From NCBI GenBank assembly GCA_035632095.1, contig DASQHM010000087.1:1-24036 (forward strand): a stretch of 24,036 bases of DNA, in the 5' to 3' direction. Shown one piece after another: positions 1 to 7,811 of the stretch (within the stretch, counting starts at the first letter, position 1; each line of letters starts with the position of its first letter). The DNA is from DASQHM01 sp035632095. GTDB lineage: Bacteria > Pseudomonadota > Alphaproteobacteria > Ferrovibrionales > Ferrovibrionaceae. A program made the translations under genes and the position numbers. The notes below the pieces were generated by a model. It worked only from the letters and a program-made list of their open reading frames with translations, did not search any database and was not told the origin of the DNA.

Positions 1-600
1 GAATTCACCAAATGGCCGGACCAGCTCGACTTCTCGGCGGAACTCTCCAAGGTGCGCGCGGCGAAGCCGGATGCGGTCTTCGTGTTCTATCCGGGAGCAG
101 CCGGCGTGCAATTCCTGACCCAGTACGCGCAGGCCGGCCTGAAGGGCCAGATCCCGCTCTACACGGCCTTCACCATCGACGCCACCACCCTGCCGTTGCA
201 AAAGGACCTGGCGCTCGGCGTGCCGGGCGCACAGCAATGGGTGAACGACCTGCCGAACGCCGCGAACAAGAAATTCGTTGCCGACTTCCGCGCCAAGTAC
301 AAGCGCTATCCGTCGTTCTACGGCGCGCAAGCCTATGACGCGGCGAACCTCATCAACAGCGCCGTGGTCGCGGTGAAGGGAGACCTGACGAAGAAGGACG
401 CCATGCGCGACGAAATGAGCAAGGCGAACTACGCCTCGGTGCGCGGGCCGTACAAGTACGGCAACAACCACTTCCCGATCCAGAACTTCTATCTGCAGGA
501 AACCGTGAAGGACGCCGACGGCACCTTCACATTGAAGACCGTAGCCACGATCCTGAAGGACAATCAGGACCAGTTCCACGACAAGTGCCCGATGAAGTGA
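1..600 (+). CDS. ABC transporter substrate-binding protein, branched-chain amino acid (HAAT) type, 3' part only
   Basis: The reading frame is open from base 1 and ends with TGA at 598-600, so about 199 C-terminal residues are visible and the signal peptide and first lobe lie outside the window. Sequence such as AKPDAVFVFYPGAAGVQFL, QYAQAGLKGQIPLY and the later PSFYGAQAYDAANLI resembles the second lobe of periplasmic type I binding proteins of the LivJ/LivK/UrtA group. The family captures small amino or organic acids in the periplasm and delivers them to LivH/LivM-type permeases, and those genes follow directly. The ligand cannot be read from the sequence; the paa genes downstream make an aromatic acid a reasonable inference, while a branched-chain amino acid remains possible. 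A perfect 10-bp hairpin follows the stop. Confidence 0.93.
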   Translation, partial: EFTKWPDQLDFSAELSKVRAAKPDAVFVFYPGAAGVQFLTQYAQAGLKGQIPLYTAFTIDATTLPLQKDLALGVPGAQQWVNDLPNAANKKFVADFRAKYKRYPSFYGAQAYDAANLINSAVVAVKGDLTKKDAMRDEMSKANYASVRGPYKYGNNHFPIQNFYLQETVKDADGTFTLKTVATILKDNQDQFHDKCPMK

Positions 601-625
601 TAGCGGGCGAACGAGCGCAAGCACG

Positions 626-654
626 GCCCCGCCGCATTTTCGTCGCGGCGGGGC
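626..654 (+). promoter_or_regulatory. Intercistronic hairpin between binding-protein and permease genes
   Basis: A perfect 10-bp inverted repeat, GCCCCGCCGC (626-635) and GCGGCGGGGC (645-654), encloses a 9-base loop. It lies 25 bases after the binding-protein stop and about 80 bases before livH. No T-run follows, so a full intrinsic terminator is unlikely. Hairpins at this position in binding-protein operons are known to protect the upstream message from 3' decay or cause partial termination, which lets the binding protein outnumber the permease. That role here is inferred. Confidence 0.6.
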
Positions 655-734
655 GCCGTCCGCCATCGCCGGCGCGGCTTAAGTTTCGACCGCGCGCCTA
701 ACGTCAACGCCTCGCCGAGCGGATCGCCGGACCG

Positions 735-1652
735 ATGCTGCTCCTCCTCGAACAGGTTCTGAACGGCATTCAGTTCGGCCTGCTGCTCTTCCTCTTGGCC
801 GCGGGCCTGACGCTGGTCTTCGGCATCATGGACCTGGTCAATCTGGCCCATGGCTCGCTCTACATGATGGGCGCCTATTTCGGCGCCACGTTCGTCGCCC
901 GGACGCACAGCTTCGTGCTCGGCGCGGTCCTGGCGCTGATCGCGACGCTGCTGCTCGGCTTTGTGCTCGAATTCATCGCCATGCGCCCGCTTTACGGGCG
1001 CGATCACCTCGATCATGTGCTCGGCACCTTCGGCCTGATCCTGTTCTTCAACGAACTCGTGCGGCTGATTTGGGGACCGGCGGGATTGAGCCTGCCGCTG
1101 CCAAGCCAGATGAACGTGCCGGTCGAGGTCCTGCCCGGCGTGCAATATCCGGTCTATCGACTGGTCATCATCCTGGTCTCCCTTGCTGTCGCAGCATTTC
1201 TCTACGTGTTTCTGTCGCGGACGCGGATCGGCATGCTCATCCGCGCCGGCGCTTCGAATCGCGAAATGGTCGGCGCGCTCGGCGTCGACATTCAGTTGCT
1301 GTCGACCTTGGTGTTCGGCGTCGGCGCCGCCTTGGCCGGGCTCGCCGGGTTGATGCAGGCGCCGATCCTGACCGTCCAGATCGGCATGGGCGAGAACATC
1401 CTGATCCTGGCCTTCGTGGTGATCGTCATCGGCGGCATCGGATCGATCCGGGGCGCGTTCGTGGCGGCGCTGCTGGTCGGCCTCATCGACACTGTCGGGC
1501 GCGCCTTCTTGCCCGACCTGCTGCGGCTGACGTTGTCGGCGACCGCCGCAGCCACCGCCGCGCCCGCGCTCTCCTCCATGCTGATCTATCTGCTGATGGC
1601 TTTGGTCCTGGTGATACGCCCCGAAGGTCTTTTCCCGGCGTCCGGCCGATGA
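735..1652 (+). CDS. livH: HAAT-type ABC transporter permease, LivH-like
   Basis: A 305-residue, strongly hydrophobic inner-membrane protein with about eight predicted spanning segments, the usual LivH length. The N terminus (EQVLNGIQFGLLLFLLAAGL, then FGIMDLVNLAHGSLYMMGAY) is the LivH/UrtB hallmark, and RIGMLIRAGASNREMVGALG near residues 160-180 is the cytoplasmic loop that contacts the ATPases. It would form the translocation pore with the following LivM-like subunit. Its TGA overlaps the ATG of the next gene (ATGA at 1649-1652), indicating translational coupling. ATG 735 is the first start consistent with the family N terminus. The substrate is unknown. Confidence 0.94.
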   Translation: MLLLLEQVLNGIQFGLLLFLLAAGLTLVFGIMDLVNLAHGSLYMMGAYFGATFVARTHSFVLGAVLALIATLLLGFVLEFIAMRPLYGRDHLDHVLGTFGLILFFNELVRLIWGPAGLSLPLPSQMNVPVEVLPGVQYPVYRLVIILVSLAVAAFLYVFLSRTRIGMLIRAGASNREMVGALGVDIQLLSTLVFGVGAALAGLAGLMQAPILTVQIGMGENILILAFVVIVIGGIGSIRGAFVAALLVGLIDTVGRAFLPDLLRLTLSATAAATAAPALSSMLIYLLMALVLVIRPEGLFPASGR

Positions 1653-2596
1653 CCCGGCGTCTCGATCCGAACGCTTGGCTTGCTGGAGCAGTCCTGGTGT
1701 TCCTGGTCCTCGTGCCCGTCTATGTGGCGTTGACTGGCAATGCCTTTGTCATGACGCTCTTCACGCGCATCATCATTCTGGCGGTGGCGGCCATCAGCCT
1801 GAACCTTATCCTCGGTTACGGCGGCATGGTGAGCTTCGGCCACGCCGCCTATCTCGGCATCGGCGGGTACGCCATCGGCATCCTGGCGCATTACGGCGTC
1901 AATTCCGGCTTCATCCAGTGGCCGGCGGCGATCGCCGCTTCCGCCTGCTTCGCGCTTGTCACCGGCGCGCTGTCGCTGCGCACCCGCGGCGTCTACTTCA
2001 TCATGATCACGCTGGCCTTCGCGCAGATGATCTACTACGTGGTCGCGGGCCTGGACGCCTATGGCGGCGACGACGGTTTGACCATCTACAAGCGCAGCCA
2101 GTTCGGCGGATTGATCGATCTGGCCGACCGCACGCAGTTCTACTATCTCTGCTTCGCCGTCCTGGTGCTGGCGCTCGGCCTGGTCTGGCGCGTCACGAAT
2201 TCGCGCTTCGGCATGGTGATCCAGGGTTCGCGATCCAACGACCGCCGCATGCAGGCGATCGGCTTCCCGACATTCCGATATCGCCTCGCCTGTTTCGTCA
2301 TCGCCGGATCGCTTTGCGGCCTCTCGGGCGCGCTGCTCGCCAACCACACCGATTTCGTCAGTCCGGCGATGATGTACTGGACCCGCTCGGGCGATCTCAT
2401 CGTCATGGTGGTGCTGGGCGGCATGGGCACCCTGTTCGGGCCGCTGGTCGGCGCGATCGCCTTGCTGGTGCTGGAGGAGGTGCTTTCCGGCGTGACCGAA
2501 TACTGGCAGATCATTCTCGGACCCCTCCTGTTGCTGGTCGTGCTCTTCGCCCGCGGCGGCATCGGCGGCTTGCTGACGGAGGCGCGCCGTGCCTGA
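1649..2596 (+). CDS. livM: HAAT-type ABC transporter permease, LivM-like
   Basis: A 315-residue membrane protein. I start it at ATG 1649, which overlaps the livH stop; the same frame is open further upstream, but that part reads as an arginine-rich shadow of livH. Family signatures are ILAVAAISLNLILGYGGMVS with FGHAAYLGIGGYAIG near residues 35-75, and SRFGMVIQGSRSNDRRMQAI followed by GFPTFRYRL in the ATPase-contact loop. The segment GDLIVMVVLGGMGTLFGPLV near the C terminus is also typical of LivM. It pairs with the LivH-like subunit as the second pore half. Its stop overlaps the start of livG by 8 bases. Confidence 0.94.
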   Translation: MTRRLDPNAWLAGAVLVFLVLVPVYVALTGNAFVMTLFTRIIILAVAAISLNLILGYGGMVSFGHAAYLGIGGYAIGILAHYGVNSGFIQWPAAIAASACFALVTGALSLRTRGVYFIMITLAFAQMIYYVVAGLDAYGGDDGLTIYKRSQFGGLIDLADRTQFYYLCFAVLVLALGLVWRVTNSRFGMVIQGSRSNDRRMQAIGFPTFRYRLACFVIAGSLCGLSGALLANHTDFVSPAMMYWTRSGDLIVMVVLGGMGTLFGPLVGAIALLVLEEVLSGVTEYWQIILGPLLLLVVLFARGGIGGLLTEARRA

Positions 2597-3359
2597 AGCG
2601 CTTCTGCAGGTCGACGGATTGGTGAAACGCTTCGGCGGCATCGTCGCCTCCGATTCCATCGCTCTCGACGTGTTCGGCCGCGAAATTCACGCCATCATCG
2701 GACCCAACGGCGCCGGCAAGACCACGCTGATCGGCCAATTGACCGGCGAACTGACGCCCAATGCGGGCCGCATCCGCTTTCTCGGCCGAGACGTGACGCG
2801 GACGGCAGTGTACCGGCGAAGCTGGCTCGGACTCGCGCGCTCGTTCCAAGTGACGTCGATTTTTCGCGACCTCTCGGCCCTGGACAATGTGGCGCTTGCC
2901 GTGCAGGCCCATTCCGGCCACTCGTTCCGGCTCTGGCGCAATGCCCGATCGGATCCCGCGCTTTATGAACCGGCGCAACGCGCGTTGCAGCGTGTCGGCC
3001 TCGGCGAGCGCGGCCACCTGCAGGCAGTGCGCCTCAGCCATGGCGAGCAGCGGCAGCTTGAGATCGCCATGGCGCTCGCGACCGGACCGCGCGTGCTGCT
3101 GCTGGACGAGCCCATGGCAGGCATGGGGCCGGAAGAATCCGCGCGCCTGGTCGATTTGCTGCTCGCGCTGAAGCAGGATCTCGGCATCCTGCTGATCGAG
3201 CACGACATGGCGGCGGTGTTCGCCCTTGCCGACCGCATCACGGTGCTGGTCTACGGCCGCGTCATCGCCAGCGGCACGCCGGACGCGGTCCGCGCCGATC
3301 CCCAGGTCAGGCAGGCGTATCTCGGCGAAATGGAACATGGCGGGGCGGCTCATGGCTGA
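2589..3359 (+). CDS. livG: HAAT-type ABC transporter ATP-binding protein, LivG-like
   Basis: A 256-residue cytoplasmic ATPase with every ABC motif: Walker A GPNGAGKTT (residues 38-46), signature LSHGEQ (149-154), Walker B ending in D173-E174 (LLLDEP), and the H-loop in LLIEHDMAAVF. The C-terminal stretch VLVYGRVIASGTPDAVRADP followed by QVRQAYLG is typical of LivG rather than LivF. The start codon is GTG at 2589, inside the end of livM; no ATG fits the family N terminus. It would form an ATPase heterodimer with LivF to drive import. Its end overlaps livF by 8 bases. Confidence 0.94.
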   Translation: MPEALLQVDGLVKRFGGIVASDSIALDVFGREIHAIIGPNGAGKTTLIGQLTGELTPNAGRIRFLGRDVTRTAVYRRSWLGLARSFQVTSIFRDLSALDNVALAVQAHSGHSFRLWRNARSDPALYEPAQRALQRVGLGERGHLQAVRLSHGEQRQLEIAMALATGPRVLLLDEPMAGMGPEESARLVDLLLALKQDLGILLIEHDMAAVFALADRITVLVYGRVIASGTPDAVRADPQVRQAYLGEMEHGGAAHG

Positions 3360-4068
3360 CGCGCCGCTGCTCGAATTGGAAGGCATCGAGACCTTTTACG
3401 GCCGCAGTCAGGTGTTGTTCGGGGTTTCGATGAGCATCGCGCGGGGCGAAGTGGTGACCCTCATGGGCCGCAACGGCATGGGCAAGACCACGACCGTGCG
3501 ATCGATCATGGGCCTAACGCCCGCCAGCGCCGGCGCCATCCGCATCCTCGGCAAGGACGTGCGCGGCGTTCCCGCCCACCGCATCGCCAAGCTCGGCCTC
3601 GGCCTGGTGCCGGAAGGCCGCCAGATCTTCCCGAACCTCACGGTGCGCGAAAATCTCGTCGCCACGGCGGCAAACCGGAGCGGCAGTGCGACGCCGTGGA
3701 CGCTCGCGCGGATCGTTGAACTCTTCCCCCGCCTCGCCGAACGCGCCGGCAGCATGGGAAACCTCCTGTCCGGCGGCGAGCAGCAAATGCTGGCGATCGG
3801 CCGGGCCCTGATGACCAACCCGCGGTTGCTGATCCTGGACGAGGCGACCGAAGGCTTGGCGCCCCTGGTCAGAGCCGAGATCTGGGAATGCCTCGCCAAA
3901 TTGAAGGCCGCCGGGCAATCCATCCTGGTCATCGACAAGAACGTCGACGCGCTGACGCGCATCGCGGATCGGCACTACATGATCGAAAAGGGTCGCGTGG
4001 TGTGGAACGGCTCGTCAGCGCAACTGGAGCGCGCCGAGGAGATTTTGCACCGTTATCTGGGCATTTAG
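3352..4068 (+). CDS. livF: HAAT-type ABC transporter ATP-binding protein, LivF-like
   Basis: A 238-residue ABC ATPase. Walker A is GRNGMGKTT (39-47), the signature is LSGGEQ (139-144) and Walker B ends at D163 (LLILDEA). The segment GLVPEGRQIFPNLTVRENL is a LivF hallmark. I use ATG 3352, which lies in the last codons of livG and gives the normal family N terminus; the frame is open further upstream, but that part shadows livG. It is the last gene of the transporter set: after the TAG at 4066-4068 there are 65 bases and then an unrelated signalling gene. I see no terminator hairpin in that gap. Confidence 0.94.
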   Translation: MADAPLLELEGIETFYGRSQVLFGVSMSIARGEVVTLMGRNGMGKTTTVRSIMGLTPASAGAIRILGKDVRGVPAHRIAKLGLGLVPEGRQIFPNLTVRENLVATAANRSGSATPWTLARIVELFPRLAERAGSMGNLLSGGEQQMLAIGRALMTNPRLLILDEATEGLAPLVRAEIWECLAKLKAAGQSILVIDKNVDALTRIADRHYMIEKGRVVWNGSSAQLERAEEILHRYLGI

Positions 4069-4133
4069 CCCCCGGGCGCAATCATTCCTTAACCCCACCG
4101 GGCTGTAATTCCTTCGGAGTCGCACTCTGGGGG

Positions 4134-5198
4134 ATGTTTGTGACCGCCGACACCGATCAATTCAATCGGTCGCATGAAACCGCGGGCGCCGCCATGGCGC
4201 TCATGCAGCGAAAACTGATCGCCGTCAGCCCGAAAAGTTTCTGGGTCTGGTTCGAATATTGCCGCGGCAGCAATCTCGAGCTGGTACGCACCATCGACGT
4301 GCTGATCTCGAACAATCGCGAATTCACCGACGACCTCAACGAAGAGCTCTACGACCAGTTCTTCACCGCGAGCCGCGAGACCAAGGCGGTGCGCGAGACC
4401 GGCCAGCGTGTGCAAGAGACGTTGAACGAAGTGCTGACCTGGCTCGGCGAAGCGGAAAGCGGCGCCAAGACCTACGGCGAGACCCTGGAATCCTTGAGCG
4501 GCGAACTCGCTTCGAAGCAACCCGAGGCCAATCTCGGCCTGCTCATTCGCCGCGTCATGAGCGAAACCCGCGAGATGGCCGAGCGCAGCGCGGCGCTCGA
4601 GAACCGCCTGCAATCCTCGTCCAGCCGCATCGTCGAACTGACCAAGAATCTGGAAGAGGTGCGCCGCGAGGCAATGACCGACGTTCTGACCGGCATCGCC
4701 AATCGCAAGTACTTCAACGAGCGGCTGCAGGAGTGCCTGCGCGACGCCATGGAGAACGGCGAAGAGCTTTGCCTCCTGATCGCCGACATCGATCATTTCA
4801 AGCGCTTCAACGATACCTGGGGCCACCCGTTCGGCGACCAGGTGCTTAAGGTCGTGGCGCGCGCGCTCACCGAGGGCGTGAAGGGACGCGATACCGCCGC
4901 GCGCTACGGCGGCGAGGAATTCGCCATCATCCTGCCGCGCACGTCCCTAAAGGACGCGATCACGGTCGCCGAGCACATTCGCCACGACATTGCCAAACGC
5001 AACCTGGTGAAGCGCTCGACCGGCGAGCCGGTCGGCAAGGTCACCCTTTCGCTCGGCGTTGCCCGGTTCGAGCCGGGCGAACCGGTCGGCGAATTCCTGC
5101 GCCGCGCCGACGAGGCGCTTTACGCGGCCAAGCATGGCGGCCGCAATCGTGTGGTTGCGCAAGCCGAGCCCGGAACGCACACCTCCGTCACCGCCTGA
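4134..5198 (+). CDS. GGDEF-domain diguanylate cyclase
   Basis: A 354-residue protein that probably makes cyclic di-GMP from two GTP. The N-terminal half (about 1-185) is helical with a predicted coiled coil (ENRLQSSSSRIVELTKNLEE) leading into the catalytic domain at MTDVLTGIANRKYFNERL. The active-site loop is GGEEF at residues 259-263 in RYGGEEFAIILP, a functional form of the motif. The usual inhibitory I-site RxxD five residues before it reads KGRD, so the arginine is replaced by lysine. No membrane segment or periplasmic sensor is seen, so it is likely cytosolic. ATG 4134 sits directly against a GGGGG run; GTG 4140 has better ribosome-site spacing and could be the true start. It lies between the transporter and paa operons. 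Confidence 0.9.
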   Translation: MFVTADTDQFNRSHETAGAAMALMQRKLIAVSPKSFWVWFEYCRGSNLELVRTIDVLISNNREFTDDLNEELYDQFFTASRETKAVRETGQRVQETLNEVLTWLGEAESGAKTYGETLESLSGELASKQPEANLGLLIRRVMSETREMAERSAALENRLQSSSSRIVELTKNLEEVRREAMTDVLTGIANRKYFNERLQECLRDAMENGEELCLLIADIDHFKRFNDTWGHPFGDQVLKVVARALTEGVKGRDTAARYGGEEFAIILPRTSLKDAITVAEHIRHDIAKRNLVKRSTGEPVGKVTLSLGVARFEPGEPVGEFLRRADEALYAAKHGGRNRVVAQAEPGTHTSVTA

Positions 5199-5253
5199 CG
5201 CCGCCGGTCGGGCCCGCGCCGTCGCAAGCGCCGCGCGACCGCCTGAATAGCGG

Positions 5254-5282
5254 GTCGCACATCCCGACCGCTCCGTTATAAT
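5254..5282 (+). promoter_or_regulatory. Candidate promoter of the paa operon
   Basis: A perfect TATAAT at 5277-5282 stands out in GC-rich sequence, 66 bases upstream of the paaG ATG. At 17-base spacing the upstream hexamer is GTCGCA (5254-5259), a poor match to TTGACA, so an activator might be needed. Between this site and the gene lies an inverted repeat, CGCCGAG (5286-5292) with CTCGGCG (5322-5328), that could fold in the leader. A clear ribosome site, AAAGGAG (5331-5337), precedes the ATG by 11 bases. The promoter assignment is a sequence match only. Confidence 0.35.
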
Positions 5283-5348
5283 CGCCGCCGAGGCCGTCTT
5301 GGGCGCGGCCCCGGCGTGCCGCTCGGCGTGAAAGGAGCTGTCCGAATC

Positions 5349-6137
5349 ATGGCTTACGAGACAATTCTGCTCGACATAAAGGAGGGCGTGGCGACCCTCA
5401 CGCTGAACCGGCCGGACCGCCTGAACGCCTTTACCGACCAGATGCATGCGGACTTGCGTGCGGCACTCGATGCCGTCCAGAAGGGCGGCAACGTGCGCTG
5501 CCTGTTGCTCACCGGCGCTGGGCGCGGGTTTTGCGCGGGTGCCGACTTGAGCGCACAAATCTCGCCGAGCGTCGGTCCGCGCGACCTCGGCGCGGCCTTG
5601 GAGAACCACTACAATCCGCTGATCCGCCGTTGGCGCGATCTGCCCTTCCCCACGGTCGCCGCCGTAAACGGCCCTGCGGCGGGTGCCGGCATGTCCATCG
5701 CCATGGCCTGCGACATCGTCATCGCGGCCAAGTCGGCAACCTTCCTGCAAGCCTTCTGCAACATCGGCCTTGTGCCGGATGCCGGCTCGACCTGGTTCCT
5801 GACGCGCCAGATCGGCCGGCAGCGCGCCGCCGGCATGGCGTTGCTCGGCGAGCGGTTGCCCGCCGAGACCGCCGCCGAATGGGGCCTGGTCTGGAAAGTG
5901 GTCGACGACGCGGCCTTGATGAGCGAAGCCGCGGCAATCGCCGCCAAGCTCGCCGGCGGGCCGACCAAGGGCCTCGCCCTCATCAAGAAGGCGTTGCAGG
6001 CTTCGTGGGAAAACACGCTCGATCGCCAGCTCGACCTCGAACGCGACTCTCAGCGCCAGGCTGGCCATACGGAGGATTTCGCCGAAGGCGTCGCGGCATT
6101 CCTGCAGAAGCGGCCAGCCAAATTCCGGGGCCAGTGA
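5349..6137 (+). CDS. paaG: 2-(1,2-epoxy-1,2-dihydrophenyl)acetyl-CoA isomerase (enoyl-CoA hydratase/isomerase family)
   Basis: A 262-residue crotonase-fold protein. In the phenylacetate pathway PaaG isomerises the ring-1,2-epoxide of phenylacetyl-CoA to the oxepin form before ring opening. The oxyanion-hole motif FCAGAD is at residues 61-66, and the second CoA-binding region is NGPAAGAGMSIAMACDIVIA. In NIGLVPDAGSTW, D144 matches the catalytic aspartate of PaaG, while the glutamate pair of true hydratases is absent. ATG 5349 is preceded by AAAGGAG, so I reject the in-frame extension to 5316. Genes for a PaaI thioesterase, PaaJ thiolase and PaaK ligase follow, which supports the specific name over a generic hydratase. 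Confidence 0.9.
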   Translation: MAYETILLDIKEGVATLTLNRPDRLNAFTDQMHADLRAALDAVQKGGNVRCLLLTGAGRGFCAGADLSAQISPSVGPRDLGAALENHYNPLIRRWRDLPFPTVAAVNGPAAGAGMSIAMACDIVIAAKSATFLQAFCNIGLVPDAGSTWFLTRQIGRQRAAGMALLGERLPAETAAEWGLVWKVVDDAALMSEAAAIAAKLAGGPTKGLALIKKALQASWENTLDRQLDLERDSQRQAGHTEDFAEGVAAFLQKRPAKFRGQ

Positions 6138-6142
6138 GCGCG

Positions 6143-6598
6143 ATGAATATCGCTGCAAACGACCCGCAAGGTCTGGCCGAAGCGGTCGGCCGCAGGATGA
6201 TGTCGCGCGACACAGCGGCGCAATCCTTCGGCATCGTGCTCGACGCCATCGCGCCCGGGTTGGCGAGGATGCACATGGTGGTGCGGCCGGAATGGGTGAA
6301 CGGCCACGACATCTGCCACGGCGGCATGATCTTCACCCTCGCCGACACGGCCTTCGCCTATGCCTGCAATTCCTACAACTCCAACGCGGTCGCACATACG
6401 GCGCAGATCACCTTCGTCGCCGCGGCCAAGGCCGGTGAAACGCTCACCGCCGAGGCGCGCCAGGTCAGCGCCACCCGCCGCACCGGCGTCTACGACGTGA
6501 GCGTCACCGCCGGCGACGGCCGCGTCGTCGCGCTCTTGCGCGGCAATTCCTATCGCATCAAGGGAGAGGTCGTGCGCGACCTAAGTGAAACGCCATGA
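6143..6598 (+). CDS. paaI: Hydroxyphenylacetyl-CoA thioesterase PaaI (hotdog fold)
   Basis: A 151-residue protein of normal PaaI length. The hotdog signature HGGMIFTLADTAFAYACNS is present, with H59-G60-G61 and D68 as the likely catalytic aspartate; the later ETLTAEARQVSATRRTGVYD is the central strand region. PaaI hydrolyses ring-hydroxylated phenylacetyl-CoA and related dead-end thioesters, freeing CoA when the epoxide pathway stalls. ATG 6143 lies five bases after the paaG stop, and the gene ends in an ATGA overlap with the thiolase gene, so it is translationally coupled inside the operon. Confidence 0.92.
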   Translation: MNIAANDPQGLAEAVGRRMMSRDTAAQSFGIVLDAIAPGLARMHMVVRPEWVNGHDICHGGMIFTLADTAFAYACNSYNSNAVAHTAQITFVAAAKAGETLTAEARQVSATRRTGVYDVSVTAGDGRVVALLRGNSYRIKGEVVRDLSETP

Positions 6599-7803
6599 GC
6601 AAGTCCGAAGCCTTCATCTGCGATGCGGTTCGCACTCCGGTCGGCCGTTATGCGGGTTCGCTCGCATCGGTGCGCGCCGACGATCTCGGCGCCGTGCCGA
6701 TCAAGGCGCTGATGCAGCGCAATCCGGACGTCGAATGGTCGAAGATCGACGACGTGGTCTACGGCTGCGCCAATCAGGCCGGAGAGGACAACCGAAACGT
6801 CGCGCGCATGTCGGCCCTGCTTGCGGGCCTGCCGGATACGGTGCCCGGCGCGACCGTCAACAGGCTTTGCGGATCGGGAATCGAGGCCATCACCCAAGCC
6901 GCTCGTGCGATCCGGCTCGGCGAAGCGGATCTCGCCATCGCCGGCGGCGTGGAGAGCATGAGCCGCGCGCCCTTCGTCATGGGCAAGGCGGACAGCGCCT
7001 TTTCGCGCAACGCACAGATCTACGACACCACCATCGGCTGGCGCTTCATCAATCCGCTGATGAAGAAGCAGTACGGCGTCGATTCCATGCCCGAAACGGC
7101 GGAGAACGTGGCCGAGGAATACCAGATCAGCCGCGCCGATCAGGACGCCTTCGCCTTGCGGAGCCAGCAGCGCGCCCTCGCCGCGCAGGCGTCCGGGGCG
7201 CTTGCCGAGGAGATCGTGCCTGTTACGTTGCCGGCGCGGCGCGGCGATCCCGTGGTCGTCGACAGGGACGAGCACCCGCGCGAGACCAGTCTCGATGCCC
7301 TGGCGAAATTGCCGACGCCGTTCCGCCAGGGCGGCTCGGTCACCGCAGGCAACGCATCCGGCGTGAACGACGGTGCCTGCGCGCTGCTCATCGCCTCCGA
7401 GAGCGCGGTGAAGCGTTACGGTTTGAAGCCGCGTGCGCGCGTGATCGCCACGTCGGTCGCCGGCGTGCCCCCGCGAATTATGGGCGTCGGCCCCGCGCCC
7501 GCCACGCAAAAACTGCTGGCCCGCCTTGGATGGACCATCGACGATTTCGACGTGATCGAGCTGAACGAGGCTTTCGCCGCGCAAGCGCTGGCGGTCACCC
7601 GCCAACTCGGTTTGGCGGACAACTCGTCCAAGGTTAATGCGCAAGGCGGCGCCATCGCACTTGGTCATCCGCTCGGCGCGTCCGGCGCGCGCCTGACCAC
7701 CACGGCCGTCTATCAACTGGCGCGCACGGGCGGCAAGCGCGCCCTCTGCACCATGTGCATCGGCGTCGGCCAGGGCATCGCCATGGCGATCGAGCGGGTC
7801 TGA
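6595..7803 (+). CDS. paaJ: 3-oxoadipyl-CoA/3-oxo-5,6-dehydrosuberyl-CoA thiolase
   Basis: A 402-residue thiolase of normal length. The acyl-accepting cysteine is C92 in NRLCGSG, the GHPLGASGAR motif carries H358, and the second active-site cysteine is C388 in CTMCIGVGQG; NEAFAAQAL is also present. Together these mark a degradative thiolase. In phenylacetate breakdown PaaJ carries out two CoA-dependent cleavages, giving acetyl-CoA and finally succinyl-CoA. The beta-ketoadipate thiolase PcaF is almost the same in sequence, so the assignment to PaaJ rests on the paaG, paaI and paaK neighbours. ATG 6595 overlaps the paaI stop by four bases. Confidence 0.92.
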   Translation: MSKSEAFICDAVRTPVGRYAGSLASVRADDLGAVPIKALMQRNPDVEWSKIDDVVYGCANQAGEDNRNVARMSALLAGLPDTVPGATVNRLCGSGIEAITQAARAIRLGEADLAIAGGVESMSRAPFVMGKADSAFSRNAQIYDTTIGWRFINPLMKKQYGVDSMPETAENVAEEYQISRADQDAFALRSQQRALAAQASGALAEEIVPVTLPARRGDPVVVDRDEHPRETSLDALAKLPTPFRQGGSVTAGNASGVNDGACALLIASESAVKRYGLKPRARVIATSVAGVPPRIMGVGPAPATQKLLARLGWTIDDFDVIELNEAFAAQALAVTRQLGLADNSSKVNAQGGAIALGHPLGASGARLTTTAVYQLARTGGKRALCTMCIGVGQGIAMAIERV

Positions 7804-7811
7804 CGCGGGTC

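Noticed and set aside
1586..2659. 357-codon minus-strand frame opposite livM
   Set aside because: The translation is dominated by H, D, E, Q and R repeats typical of antisense to a membrane protein gene; LivM is certain on the other strand.
5205..5241. Possible terminator hairpin after the GGDEF gene (CGGTCG ... CGACCG)
   Set aside because: Only six base pairs with a loop of about 25 bases and no T-run.
4947..6158. 403-codon minus-strand frame opposite the GGDEF and paaG genes
   Set aside because: It spans two unrelated plus-strand genes and their gap, has shadow-type composition and no family features.
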